Positions 39,359-50,244 of a stretch of DNA of 64,000 nucleotides are shown here, one piece after another. Source of the DNA: Schizochytrium sp. CCTCC M209059 (taxonomy: Eukaryota > Sar > Bigyra > Thraustochytrida > Thraustochytriidae); assembly GCA_000818945.1 (NCBI GenBank), contig KN805397.1, forward strand, positions 352,699 through 416,698, written 5' to 3'. Position 1 is the first letter of the stretch, and every line of letters starts with the position of its first letter. The notes under the pieces were generated by a model that was not told the DNA's origin, searched no databases, and worked only from the letters and a program-made list of their open reading frames with translations. The translations under genes and the position numbers were made by a program.

Positions 39359-42199
39359 GGTATGCGATAGATCGGTGGGTTGCGGCCTGCCTCGGCTGGC
39401 GCGCTTGTATTTTACCCAGTCCAGGAGGCAGATGCGACCACGGTTTGGGGGACCGACCTTTCGAGAGCTCTCGCTTCGGCCAAGGTGGAGTCAGTGGGTG
39501 GCGTCGCTGTTATGGCAGCGGCTGCGTGCTGGTTTTCAAGCAGGCCCGCGTCCTCGCGCGCGTGCGCTCGCGGGCTCTGCTTGTGCGCGTAAAGGTCTTC
39601 GTTGCCTCTTGGTCACCAGCCACTCATTCGTTCCGGCCGCCTCTTTTTAACTTATGCGCGCGCGGCGGGGGCGGCGCGCCTCGCCCGCCCGCACTCCGGC
39701 TGGGCGCGCGGGGGGAGGCGGCGAAAGGGGGGGGGGAAGGTCGCGACCGAGCGGCGCCCGAGCGACCAAGCAAGCAAGCCAGCCGCTTGCTCTGCTTTCG
39801 CTCTGCTTGTGCTTGCTTGTGCTTGCTTGTGCTTGCCTGCTTGTGCTTGCCTTGCCTCGCCTTGCCTTGCCTGCTTGTCTGCCTCGCCCGCCCTTCTTTC
39901 TTCTTTCTTCCTGGGCCCGAGCTTCCTGCTTTTCCCGCCTGCTTTTTGTTTTCTTTTCTTCTCCTCCTTTCTTTTTCTCCTGCTTTCTTCCCTTCTTTCC
40001 CTCCTTCTCCGCGGCGGCCTCGCCTGTCTGCCTCGGCGGTCTGCGCTGCGCGGCGCGGCGCTGCGTGCCCGCCTGTGCCTGCCTGCCTGCCTGCCTGCCT
40101 CCCAGCCAGCCAGCCAGCCACGCGGCCAGCTGCAGTGCCACGCACGCACGCACGCACGCCGCCGCTGCCTGCGTGGCTGAGCCGGCGCGCTTGGACTTCT
40201 GCGCTCCTCCCTCTCTCTCTCTCTCTCCCTCTCCCCCCTGCGCTTTCCCTGCCTATCTCCCTCGCCCCTGCTGCCAGCTACTAGTACTAGTAGCTAGCCT
40301 GCTTGCAGTGCTACTTACTACGACTGCCCGGCCCGTGCGCCGCTGCTCCCGGCCTCTTCTGCTGCGAGGAGGCGCCTTTCCGCCTCCTTTCCGCCTGTCT
40401 CTGCCTTTCCGCTTTGGCTTCTTTCTCTTGTAGTACGTAGTATACGATGCCGAGCTACGATGGGCCCAGGCAGGCGCGGCCGCCCGGCCAGGCGACCCTC
40501 GCCGCGCGGCCTCCGCGTCCTTCCCGCTCGGGCCGTCCGTGCCACAGTGCAGTGTGGCCGTCGCCAGGGCTGCGTGGCGGGGCTGCGTGGCGGCGTGGCT
40601 GGCTGGCTGGCTGGCTGGCTGGATGGCGACGAGGCGCAGACGTGCGGCGGGCAGCTGCAGCACAGACGCCGGGGCGGGCGCGAGTCTTGCCTCTTCCGCC
40701 TGCTTTGTGCCCTTGTGACTGGGTGCAGCTAGGCTACTACTACCACGGGTGGCTGGTATGTTGCCATGGTTGATGTAGTACTATGTTGTAGTTGTATGGC
40801 TGGCTGTGCTGGACGGCTGGATGGCCGACTGATTGACTGACTCACTGCCTACTGCCACAGTGGCCACCAGCGATGGCGTGGTGCTCGCATCGCGCACGGC
40901 TTGGCGTGCCATGCCGCGCGCTGTGCCGGAGCCACCAGGTGCAGCTTGCTGCCTGCTGCACTGCAGTGCCGGCAAGCGGCGCGGAGCGACGACGCCAAGG
41001 GGGCCGCGTCATTCCTGGAGATTCCAAAAGTGCTAGATAACACAGACGTTCTAGACGCACCAGATTTAGCACCTTGGGGTACGTATGTACGTATGTACGT
41101 ATTCTATTCGATGAGGCGACCGCCTGCGAATGACGACGACGATGACGAACGGCGATGACGATAACGATGACGCAAGGCACGGCCAAGATGGATGTGGTAC
41201 GGCAGCGGCTAGTTCTTCCTCCCTCCCTCCCGAGCAGGCCGCAGCCGCGCACAACCAACGGCTGGCTCAACAGACCTGTACTGCGCACGTCATTGAGGGT
41301 CAAGACCGACCGCCGCCGCTATATCAGCCACCCATGGCTGCTGCCACTGCAGAGAGAGAGACTACGGCCTGAAGATCGCCTTTCTGGGACCTCGTTCTCA
41401 GGTTGGTTCAGGCCTCGCCAGGCCAGACCCAAAGAAGAGGCTGCGAGACTGGCATCGAGGCCACATCAGCCGAGGCTAGGCATATCCAGATTGCTGCAAA
41501 GGGCCGTGCCGCTCGCTGTTGCCGACTTGCCAGCTCCGCTGCGCCGCTCGCTCCAAGTCCAAGCGTTGCAGTGCGTGCAGAGAGAGGCCTCCTGGACTTT
41601 TCCTGCCTCCTTCTCCTCCCTTTCTTTTTGTCTCTCTGCAGCCAGCTGCAGAGCAGTCAGTACTTACTGTTAGCGCTACCAGTAGGAGGGGTGGGTGTGG
41701 CCTCATCTGTTTGGTCGGTCTGGTCTTACATTGTTAAGCCTGGTTTTCTTTTCGACCAAAGCTGCGGTGCCGCTTGGCTTGGCACGGGGAGCTGAGCGAA
41801 GTGCAGCGCAATGAAGAGCCGAGCCGAGCTGAGTCTAGCCGAGCCGAGCCGAGCCGAGCCGAGCCGAGTCAAGCTTAGATCGCGACATGAAAAGCGCACA
41901 GAGAAATAAATTGATGGATGGATGAGTTGCCTAGCTTGTGCCTTTGTATAGCCTATACTTGTATACATTAAAGATTTTCACAGACACGACATGATTCATC
42001 GCTTGCAACCAGCCTACAGTACAAGGAGCAAAACAATACTACGACGTCCGCATGTGCTGTCACGGTACAAAATCCCCCCCTTCCCCCCAAAAAAAAAAAA
42101 AAGTCCACAGGCCAAAAATTGTAAGAATAGCATTACTAGAAGAAAGAATCAAAGGATAACGTGCTACCATGAGCCGTCAATCAATCAGCATACAACACG

Positions 42200-42235
<36 letters not shown>

Positions 42236-42268
42236 TTCTCTCTCTGTCACTCTCATGCAGCAAGAAGC
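39359..42268. other. Repeat-rich 5' flank of the cyclin gene and 3' flank of threonine dehydratase
   Basis: About 2.9 kb. From 39.6 to 40.7 kb it is very GC-rich and pyrimidine-biased on the plus strand, with GCTTGT/GCCTT tracts, GCCT (about 40077-40100), GCAC (about 40140-40160), CTCT (about 40210-40230) and GGCT (about 40594-40622) runs. A 20-bp perfect palindrome lies at 40276-40295. Further on are GTAC/GTAT units (about 41079-41100), GAGCC units (about 41835-41866), a C/A homopolymer pair (42076-42103) and a CT run (about 42203-42232). No gene is supported. Confidence 0.6.
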
Positions 42269-44128
42269 TCACGCAGAAACAGGCTTGTGCAGAAGAAATT
42301 TGTGGTACGCTTCGTTCGCCGTCTCTTCAACAAAGTAGAAACCAAGCTCTTGGAGGAAATCGTTGATGGCAACGTGAGCCTCCTCGCCCGAATCATCAGC
42401 CTGCAAACCCACCAAGACGCGACCGACGTCAGCACCGTGGTTGCGGTAGTGAAAGAGCGAAATGTTGAAGCGACGACCCGAAGACGAGTGGACCTTTTCT
42501 AGAAACTCGCGAAGCGCGCCCGGGCGCTCAGGAAACTCAAAGCGGAAGAGACGCTCCTCGCCCGGTCGCAAAGCACGGCCTCCAGCCATGTACCGCACAT
42601 GGGTCTTGGCGAGATCATTCTCTTGCAGATCGTGCACCTTGTACTCTTCCACAGCCGTGAGTTCTCCCATAACCTTTTCACGATCCTCCACCGAGGCCGC
42701 TTGAAAGTTCAGAATCACATTGGCCGAGCCCTCGTTGCTCGGATCGTAGCGGTACGAGAACTCCGTCACGTTGCGCGGGTACACCATGTTGTAAAGGTCC
42801 CAAAAGGAGCCACGCTTCTCCGGAATCTCAATGGCAATTAGGTTTTCCGAGGAATCAGCGCGCTCCGAGACGTACCGAAGGCGGTCAAAGTCCATGTTAG
42901 CGCCGGATGCCACCGCCACAAGGGTTTTGCCCTGAACACCCGTTGTCGCCACATAGCGCACAAGGCCAGCGATACTCAACGCTCCAGCGGGCTCAAACAC
43001 TGTACGCGTGTCGTTAAAGCCGGCCTTGATAGCCGCGCAAATCTCGTCCGTCGTCACCGTCACCATTCCGTTGCAGAGCTCCTTGACAAGGGCAAAGGTA
43101 TTCGAACCAACGGTGCGCACCGAAGCACCGTCAGCAAAGAGGCCCACCTGATTCAGCGTCGTAACTTTGCCAGCAGCTAGCGACGCCGTCATGCCTGCCG
43201 CATCCTCGGCCTCCACGCCAATCATGTGCACATGCGGGAGAACCTTTTTGATGTAGGTCGACACGCCGGCCAGTAGACCGCCACCACCGACACAGCAAAA
43301 GATGGCTTCCAGATTCTGCTGGTTCTCGTTCGGCAACTGCTTGACAATCTCCATGCCGATCGTTCCCTGGCCGCAGATCACCATCGGGTCGTCAAAAGGA
43401 TGGATCAACGTACGACCCTCGGCTGCAAGCCGCATCGCCTCCGCCTGCGCCTCGTCGTAGTTGTTCCCCACGAGAAGCACGTTACCGCCGTACTTGCGCA
43501 CGGCATCAACCTTGATGCGCGGCGTCGCCTTGGGCATACAGATCACTGCGTCGATGCCCAAGTTTTGGGCACTCAGCGCAACGCCCTGAGCATGGTTTCC
43601 CGCCGAGCAGGCCACGATACCCTTTTCGAGCCGTTCCCGCGGTAGACTCATGATCTTGTTGTACGCACCACGCAGCTTGAATGAATGCACGGGCTGCTGG
43701 TCTTCGCGCTTCAGGAACACGTCGTTGCCAAGGATGCGCGACAGAGTCGACGCGTACTGGAGATCCGTCTCTTTCGAGACGTCATACACTACACTCTGAG
43801 CCGCGAGGATTCCGCGCAGGTACTCATCGATGAGCGCCTCCTTTTTCAACAAATCTAGCCCGCTTTCCATGCGGCTAAAAGGCTTTTGCGCCGTAAGGCT
43901 CTCGGAGAGGTCTGGAGGCCACGTTCCCGAGGTCGTTCGCGCAATATTGCTGCCTGGCGTCGCCAGCTTCGACGTACCATTGCCATCCCCGCTACCGCTT
44001 GAGCTCGACGACCATCGCTTTTGCTGCTCGCGGCACCCCGGCACAACGCCTCCGACGGCCCTTGGCAGCGCCACCTCGGCGACGCTGCGCAGGCTGCCCT
44101 GCCGCCACACGCTCGTAGTTGACGCCAT
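42269..44128 (-). CDS. ilvA: Threonine dehydratase (biosynthetic), mitochondrial or plastid
   Basis: Encodes 619 residues. Deaminates threonine to 2-oxobutanoate, the first committed step of isoleucine synthesis. The first 85 or so residues are Ser/Arg/Ala-rich and fit an organelle transit peptide. The PLP lysine is K151 in PVHSFKLRGAYNK, and the phosphate-binding Gly loop is CVGGGGLLAG. Two ACT-like regulatory domains follow: one beginning NLIAIEIPEKRGSFWDLYN and one RLFRFEFPERPGALREFLEK, the arrangement of feedback-regulated biosynthetic enzymes, so isoleucine inhibition is expected. Length matches the two-ACT form. The ATG is at 44126-44128. Confidence 0.95.
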   Translation of the reverse strand: MASTTSVWRQGSLRSVAEVALPRAVGGVVPGCREQQKRWSSSSSGSGDGNGTSKLATPGSNIARTTSGTWPPDLSESLTAQKPFSRMESGLDLLKKEALIDEYLRGILAAQSVVYDVSKETDLQYASTLSRILGNDVFLKREDQQPVHSFKLRGAYNKIMSLPRERLEKGIVACSAGNHAQGVALSAQNLGIDAVICMPKATPRIKVDAVRKYGGNVLLVGNNYDEAQAEAMRLAAEGRTLIHPFDDPMVICGQGTIGMEIVKQLPNENQQNLEAIFCCVGGGGLLAGVSTYIKKVLPHVHMIGVEAEDAAGMTASLAAGKVTTLNQVGLFADGASVRTVGSNTFALVKELCNGMVTVTTDEICAAIKAGFNDTRTVFEPAGALSIAGLVRYVATTGVQGKTLVAVASGANMDFDRLRYVSERADSSENLIAIEIPEKRGSFWDLYNMVYPRNVTEFSYRYDPSNEGSANVILNFQAASVEDREKVMGELTAVEEYKVHDLQENDLAKTHVRYMAGGRALRPGEERLFRFEFPERPGALREFLEKVHSSSGRRFNISLFHYRNHGADVGRVLVGLQADDSGEEAHVAINDFLQELGFYFVEETANEAYHKFLLHKPVSA

Positions 44129-45506
44129 TGCTCTGCTGCGTTTCTTGGACTTCTCGCGCCACCGCCGTCGCTACGCGCGCGCTAGCTATCTGTCCGCTCG
44201 CCTGCTTGCAAACCTGTGCGCCTGCCGACGCCCTGCTCGTCGACGCCGCCACAAGACGCGACGCGATACGACACGACACGACACGCGCTGCTTTGGATTG
44301 AGTGATTGATTTTGACGGCCGCAGCAAGGCAACTTCAGCAAAATGCGGCGAACACACCAGCAACATTGCCCACTGGAACCGACCTCTGGATGGACAGGCA
44401 GATAGATCGACGTCTGTCATTTTCGCTGACCGAGGGGCTGCGCACGGTCGAGGGGATTCGCGCACGGTCGAGGGGGGTGGGGCTTATCAACGAGGTCTTT
44501 GTAGCGTTCATTGTGTGCAAGCCATGCAGAACGAAGACGCAAATGACCCTTGTGGCGTTCGCTGCCTTGGACCTCGTTTAGCAAGCAAGCGCACTTGCTT
44601 GCATTGTATAATGACTCGGTCTTCGAAGTCATTTATTTTCTTGTTCGCCTTGCGACACGTTATACTACCTACGTTCATCACTTGACCGTGCGAAAGGGCT
44701 TGAGATGGGCGGTTCGGAAGTGCGTGCTCGCCCGCCCTTTTCAACATTACATTCCAATGAGCACATCAACTTTCATCAGTAACGCCTGGTCCTCCGCTCT
44801 CGTCTTTCATGTCGAGCCCTAGCCCCTCGTCTACATCCGTCTCTCGCTGTCCACAACCTTCCGAGCAGCGGCACGATGTTTGACTTTACTAGTAGGTCAA
44901 CCAGCCTGAGGCAGCTACGGCTGGCTGCAGCTGCTTCTGCTGATCAATTGATTTATTGATCGATTGATCGATTGATTGACTGACTCGAATTGACTGCCAT
45001 TGATGGCAAGCCATTGACAGTGGATACAAACGACGAGCCGCCGCGCCAACAGCCGCACATAAGTAGTCATTACAAGAAGTGGTAGTAATTCGAAGGACAA
45101 AAGGCCATGGATCGTCAATGACACGACAAAAAGGCACAAGAAGAAGAGCAAAAGAGCAACGTCTGGGCCGAAGCGAGCGGAGGCTGGCGGGGACGAGCGA
45201 AGGACGGCGCAGCGAGGCCGAAAGGTCGGGCACGAAGGCCGCGAGAGCACAAAGGCGGCGGCCTGCAACGGGATTCGCGCCGCGGGCAGAGGAAGCCTCG
45301 CTCGGTCGTTCGGTCGTTCGTTCGTTCGTACGTTCGTTCGTACGCACGCACGCACGTTCGCACGCCAGAGGGTGAGATCGATCGGCTGCGGAGCTCGAAC
45401 ACCTTGGCGACAGCGAGTCCTACGTGGCCAAGACATCTCACAACAACAACGTGCAGAGAAGAGGGCAAGCAGTGCTTAGCGACCAACCTTTTCTAATCTT
45501 GGCAGA
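44129..45506. other. Divergent intergenic region, threonine dehydratase to KEPA-repeat gene
   Basis: Contains ACGAC/GACAC units (about 44266-44286), ATTGATTG/GATC units (about 44945-44980) and TTCG/GCAC tetranucleotide runs (about 45306-45362) about 150 bp before the next start. No gene is supported. Confidence 0.6.
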
Positions 45507-46457
45507 ATGGGCAACTTTCGCTCTTGCCTCGAGCAAGAGGACGATCTTGCGCCGCCCTTGAACGCGAACGCTTCTAGCCGCAACACCGCGGCGGCCTCTA
45601 GTGCTCGTAGCGCGCCAAAGGAAACTTCTCAACAGCAGCAGGGCCAGCAATCGAAAACCTCGACGTCGACCACGAACGGAGATGACAAAGCTCCTCCCTC
45701 GTATGTCGAAGCTGCGAAAGCGGCCCAAAGCACAGACACCTCCAAGACTGCTGAGACGAAGCCGGTGACTTCTGACACCTCCAAGGACACCTCGTCGGCT
45801 CCCAAGGAAGAGACCAAGTCTGACACCTCCAAGGACACCTCGTCGGCTCCCAAGGAAGAGACCAAGCCCGTTGCTCCCAAGGAGGAGGCCAAGCCCGTTG
45901 CTCCCAAAGAAGAGACCAAGTCTGCTGCTCCCAAGGAGGAGGCCAAGCCCGTTGCTCCCAAGGAGGAGGCCAAGCCCGTTGCTCCCAAGGAAGAGGCAAA
46001 GTCTGTTGCTCCCAAGGAAGAGACCAAGCCCGTTGCTGCGACCACTGCTTCCAAGGAAGAGTCAAAGCCTGCTGCCCTCAAGGAGGAAACCAACCCACCC
46101 GCTGCCCCCAAGGAGGAAACCAAGTCCACTGCTGACGCTTCTACTTCTAAGGAGGCGGAGAAGCCTTCTACTGCTGCTGATGATGCCGATGCTGCGTCTG
46201 CGTCTGCGCCTGCGCCTGCGCCTACTGCTACCGAAGCCGTCGAGGCGGGAAAGCCTGCTACCGAGGCCCAGGATACTTCTGAGGTTTCGCAAGCAAAGAC
46301 TGAGGAGAACGCTTCTGGGTCCAGCGCCACTGACGCTGCTGCCACTGCTACTGCAGCGGCCACGACCGCTGCAGCTGCTGGAAGCACGGCTGGAGCTAGC
46401 GGTGCCAGCAAGAGCAAGAAGAAGAAGAACAGGAAGAAGAAGAAGGGTAAGAAGTAA
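45507..46457 (+). CDS. Probable lipid-anchored Lys/Glu/Pro/Ala-repeat protein
   Basis: Encodes 316 residues of low complexity. The N-terminus MGNFRSC has Gly2, Ser6 and Cys7, the classic pattern for N-myristoylation with adjacent palmitoylation, so membrane attachment is likely. The middle (about residues 85-215) is a tandem repeat of (A/S)PKEE(A/T)K(P/S)(V/A)A, about 8-10 residues per unit. The C-terminus is Ala/Thr-rich and ends in a strongly basic tail (KSKKKKNRKKKKGKK). No catalytic domain is visible. It could be a membrane-bound scaffold or a MARCKS-like electrostatic switch; that comparison rests on composition only. The ATG follows TTGGCAGA. Confidence 0.75.
   Translation: MGNFRSCLEQEDDLAPPLNANASSRNTAAASSARSAPKETSQQQQGQQSKTSTSTTNGDDKAPPSYVEAAKAAQSTDTSKTAETKPVTSDTSKDTSSAPKEETKSDTSKDTSSAPKEETKPVAPKEEAKPVAPKEETKSAAPKEEAKPVAPKEEAKPVAPKEEAKSVAPKEETKPVAATTASKEESKPAALKEETNPPAAPKEETKSTADASTSKEAEKPSTAADDADAASASAPAPAPTATEAVEAGKPATEAQDTSEVSQAKTEENASGSSATDAAATATAAATTAAAAGSTAGASGASKSKKKKNRKKKKGKK
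45790..46130 (+). repeat. Coding tandem repeat (APKEE units)
   Basis: About a dozen in-frame units around GCTCCCAAGGAAGAG with alternating GCCAAG and ACCAAG endings. The first two units are longer and include DTSKDTSS. Confidence 0.85.
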
Positions 46458-47506
46458 GGTCTTACTTGACTCGTTTCAACGCGTGGAAATTTTCAACGAC
46501 AGCAATAACATCCACAAGGACAACGACATCGACAACGACGAAAACTCATGACCTCGTCGTCAAACTATCTCTGAGACGATGCTTTCGTCTTGGCCAGCTG
46601 ACCCATCTGGCGTATCGTGACTTGCGTGATTCTCGTTAAAGTGCCCGGATTGATTGACGTACAAGGAAACAAGCCAAAAGCATATTGACGCATGAACTTT
46701 GCCCTTTGTCTTCTCTCCTTGTTTCCTCATCTGCCACTTCTTACCATCAAAGGTCTAACCAGTCATCGACTTCGACCCTCCAGTTGCGAGACACGAAAAA
46801 GATTAGTTCTACTAGTCTAGGAGAGAAGAAAGTAAAAAAGGAAAAGTTACAGTGCATGCTTGTTGAGATTGAAGTTTCTTGACGTCAAGACTAAGCCTAC
46901 TCTTTTTCCAAACTGAACAAGAGCTCCCAAGGCAGGATTTCGCTAATTATCTGTCAAGTCATCACATCAGAAAGGGATAAAAATCTGCTTCGACTATATT
47001 TGGGAAAGCTTCGCGATGATCCAGGCTAGGCTAGGCTAGGCTAGACTAGACTAGACTAGACTAGACTAGACTAGGCTTGGCTTGGCGAAAGACTTGACAA
47101 GGAATATGGTTGCCTCGACAAGGCTCAGCTTGCCTTAAAGAGTCGTCAAGGGACGAATGTGTGCTTGCTGCCAAGAGTTGCGCATTTAGGGACGCAACCT
47201 GTATTTTGAGGGGTGAGAGGAAAAGAAGGGGATGAGGAGTGGCAACGTTTGGACCACTGGATCGGGTGGCGACAGCATGCCACATCTGTTGTGCTCGCGA
47301 TACGTAATACGAGCTGTTTGGTTTGTGACTTCGTGGACATGCCGCGACCGGGATTTGAGTGACTACTCTCACGTTATGGCAAAGATGAACGCGAGCAAAA
47401 AGGCCGGCGGCGGTAACATGGATGGGACATGATGAACTGCATGCAGACAGGCAGGTAGGCAAACAATTGATCAATCAATCAATCAATCAATCAATCAACC
47501 AATCAA
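46458..47506. other. Convergent 3' flanks with pentamer and tetramer repeats
   Basis: Contains CTAGG/CTAGA units (about 47023-47075) and an ATCA run (about 47468-47510) that runs into the TIM23 stop codon. No gene is seen. Confidence 0.6.
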
Positions 47507-48154
47507 TCAATAGAGCAATGAACGGCCCGAGCCACGCATGAAGCTACGAGCAGTCGTGAGGCCAGCCACGGCCGTGCCACCAATGATGCCAGCGAGAGCC
47601 ATCGTCTTGGGGCCCTGCGTGCACTTGTACAAGAGGCCAGTCAGAGTGGCGGCGAGGACAGGGTTGACAATCTCGTCGCCGCCCACATAGTCTTCAATGT
47701 GCATGGTCTCGGTGGCGGCCTCGATGCACGAGTACATCATAGCAACGGCACCGAGAGCGTTACCAAAGCGGGAACCGTAGCGACCGGACTTGTTGAGGAT
47801 GCTGTTAACGCGGATCTTGAACTTGGAGCTCGGCGCGGTCATGAGGCCATTCACCACACCGTAGGCACCTCCCACGCCGATGCCTCCGAGGTAGGCGATG
47901 CCGCTGTTGTAGCACATGCGCTCGTGCCATGCCTTGGGTTCATAGTGCAAGTACTCCGGCTTGTAGGCGCCGGTGCCGACGCCACCCTGGGCGCCAGCCC
48001 CGAACATGGGCGAGAGGGTCGAGGGGTTCACGGAGCCAAGGTTGGCGAACGGGTTCGGGGCCTGGTAGCTGTAGCCGCCATAGTCGTTGGCTGCGCCGCC
48101 CTCAGCGCCGCCCATGGCGTACATGTCGCCGGCATCGCGTTCCTCGGTCGTCAT
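47507..48154 (-). CDS. TIM23: TIM23, mitochondrial inner-membrane import channel
   Basis: Encodes 215 residues. After a Gly/Tyr/Asn-rich, intermembrane-space-type N-terminus (1-80) come four hydrophobic segments of the Tim17/22/23 fold, rich in small residues (GIAYLGGIGVGGAYGVVNG, FGNALGAVAMMYSCIEA, VLAATLTGLLYKCT and MALAGIIGGTAVAGL). The loop KFKIRVNSILNKSGRYGSRF is the conserved TIM23 segment. The protein forms the presequence translocase channel. Start ATG at 48152-48154. The TGA stop lies inside the ATCA/TGAT microsatellite. Confidence 0.92.
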   Translation of the reverse strand: MTTEERDAGDMYAMGGAEGGAANDYGGYSYQAPNPFANLGSVNPSTLSPMFGAGAQGGVGTGAYKPEYLHYEPKAWHERMCYNSGIAYLGGIGVGGAYGVVNGLMTAPSSKFKIRVNSILNKSGRYGSRFGNALGAVAMMYSCIEAATETMHIEDYVGGDEIVNPVLAATLTGLLYKCTQGPKTMALAGIIGGTAVAGLTTARSFMRGSGRSLLY

Positions 48155-48252
48155 CGTGCCGGGCTGTGAGTGGTGAGCGAGCTCTGGTCTCGTGCTGCGG
48201 CGTCTGTGGCCTTGGCTGCGAATCCAAGAAAAAGTTGGAGAGTCACGCGAGA

Positions 48253-48287
<35 letters not shown>

Positions 48288-48766
48288 AGCGAGCGTGCGA
48301 TAGAGCGAGCGTGGAGGGGCGTCGCGCAGGCGCCGTGCGCGCGTACGTGCGTGCGTGCGTGCGTGCGTGCGATGGAGCGGTCTCGTCAGTTCTTCTGCCT
48401 TTGCTTCACGTGCCGTCGTCGCCTTTTCCTGGGCGCGGTGCCAGAGTCTGTCTGCCTGCCTCTCTCTGCTGGCCACTCGCTCATGACGCATCTCAACTCA
48501 TCTCCGCGCCGGACCGCCGTCGCGGCGCGGATCGCGCGCGCGCGCGCGAGAGAGAGAGAGAGCGAGCGAGCGAGCGAGCGAGCGGACCCAGCGCCCCGGC
48601 CCAGAGCCCCTGCGGCTCCGCCTCGGACGCCGGCGGCCTCAGACCTGCCCCCGCGCGCGCCCGCGCCGTGCCCGTGCCTCGCCACCTACCTGCGTGCGTC
48701 CAGAAGAAAGGAGATTTGTGGAGACAGGCGAGGCGAGGCGAGGCGAAAAGAAAAGAAAACAATACG

Positions 48767-48907
48767 ATACGATACAATACAATACAATACAATACAATAC
48801 AATACGATACAATATAATACAATACAATACAATACAATACAATACAATACAATACAATACAATACAATACAATACAATACAATACAATACAATACAATAC
48901 AATACAA
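48767..48907. repeat. AATAC pentanucleotide array
   Basis: About 27 near-identical AATAC units over about 138 bp, with a few GATAC units at the start and one AATAT. It is the longest simple repeat in the window and opens spurious reading frames on both strands. Confidence 0.95.
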
Positions 48908-49100
48908 AACAAAGGCAAGCAAAGGCAACAAACAAAGGCAAAGCAGCGGCGCAGGAAAAGCAGCGACTGCAGGAAAAGCAGGGGCCTGACCAGATCACCA
49001 GTATAATAAATCAGCAGAGCCGGGCGCAGCACAGACGCAAGCAGAGGGAAGCACTAGGGAGGAGTACTACAAGGAGGGGACCAGGGGGAGAAGGAGCAGA

Positions 49101-49104
<4 letters not shown>

Positions 49105-49156
<52 letters not shown>
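49105..49156. repeat. CAG trinucleotide microsatellite
   Basis: About 16 AGC/CAG units in intergenic DNA downstream of the AATAC array. Confidence 0.9.
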
Positions 49157-49160
<4 letters not shown>

Positions 49161-50244
49161 TGGGACGAGCAGGCCACACGAGCGGCAAGGGTGCAAGTGG
49201 CAACGAGCCAGCCAGCCAGCCAGCCAGCCAGCCAGGGATTGCCTATCAGCCAACCTGAGCAGACGTGAGCAGATCCCCCGAAGCAGATGGACGCTGCAAC
49301 GATGGGAGGGATCCCGGGGCTGACTGATTTGGGGTTTGGTTTTTTTGGGTTCTGGGTAGCCTATGATAAATTTTGGTTTCTGGCGGCTCTTTTCTATCGC
49401 TGTCAGCCAAGTGTGAGTGAACTCGGAGGTCGTGTAACTCGATCGTCCTGGACAATCGATACTATGTATGTGGCCAAGAGGCCAATTAATCGTGTCAGTT
49501 GCAGATAGGCGAGATGGCAGGAAAGATGTCGCCCTCGCCAAAGCAAAGCCAACTGGCTGGTCAACGTGGTAAGCATGTATGACGCTGCTGTTGCTACTGG
49601 TTGCAGCCTAAGTGAGTTGCAGCTGCAGCTGCAGCTGCTGGTTGGTTGATAAACGTAGCAAGTCTCGCTTGGAGGTACTATAGTATATATTACTACTACA
49701 CACCACCTGTGGCTTCATTCTAGACCTAGATGCATTCTCGGTTCTGTCGGCCGCCGCGACGGAACTCTCTCATCACTGTCGTCCGTAGGCACCGACCCCA
49801 CGGTTGACAGTATTCCACTGTCTTTCCACCGCGGTATGGGAAGCCTCTCTCCCACCGCAATCGACCACGCTCTGTCGATGCGCCGCCGCTCCCACTGGAC
49901 CCAAACAGGCAGGCAGGCAGCCACGCAGAGGCAGGCCAGACCTTCTTGCTTGCTAATAACAGTGGGTGCCCCTGCCTCTCTGCCTCACTCCCTCCCCTCC
50001 CTCTCTCTCTCTCTCTTCCTCTCACAAAGCAGTCCCGCCAAAGCCTCGAGCCAGGGCGCGGCGGCGCAGCGCGGGCCGGAGAGAGAGAGAGATCTGTCGA
50101 TAGATCGAGCGAGCGAGCGAGGGATCTGCGCTCTGCACGCGCAGGGGCGGATCCGAGTAGGCCTGGGGCCTAGGCCTTCTGGTAGGGGAGTCGTACACCG
50201 CCGAGCCGAGCCGTGCTTGGCGAGGTGGACCCGTCGATCGATCG

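Larger units (their letters stand above)
48155..50244. other. Divergent intergenic region with dense microsatellites
   Basis: About 2.1 kb. Contains GTGC runs (about 48255-48290 and 48345-48372), a GA/GAGC tract (about 48548-48582), a GGCGA tract (about 48728-48745), an AATAC array (about 48767-48907), a CAG run (about 49105-49156), a CCAG run (about 49206-49234), CAGCTG units (about 49618-49640), a CAGG run (about 49908-49922) and CT and GATC runs near 50 kb. No gene is supported. Confidence 0.6.
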
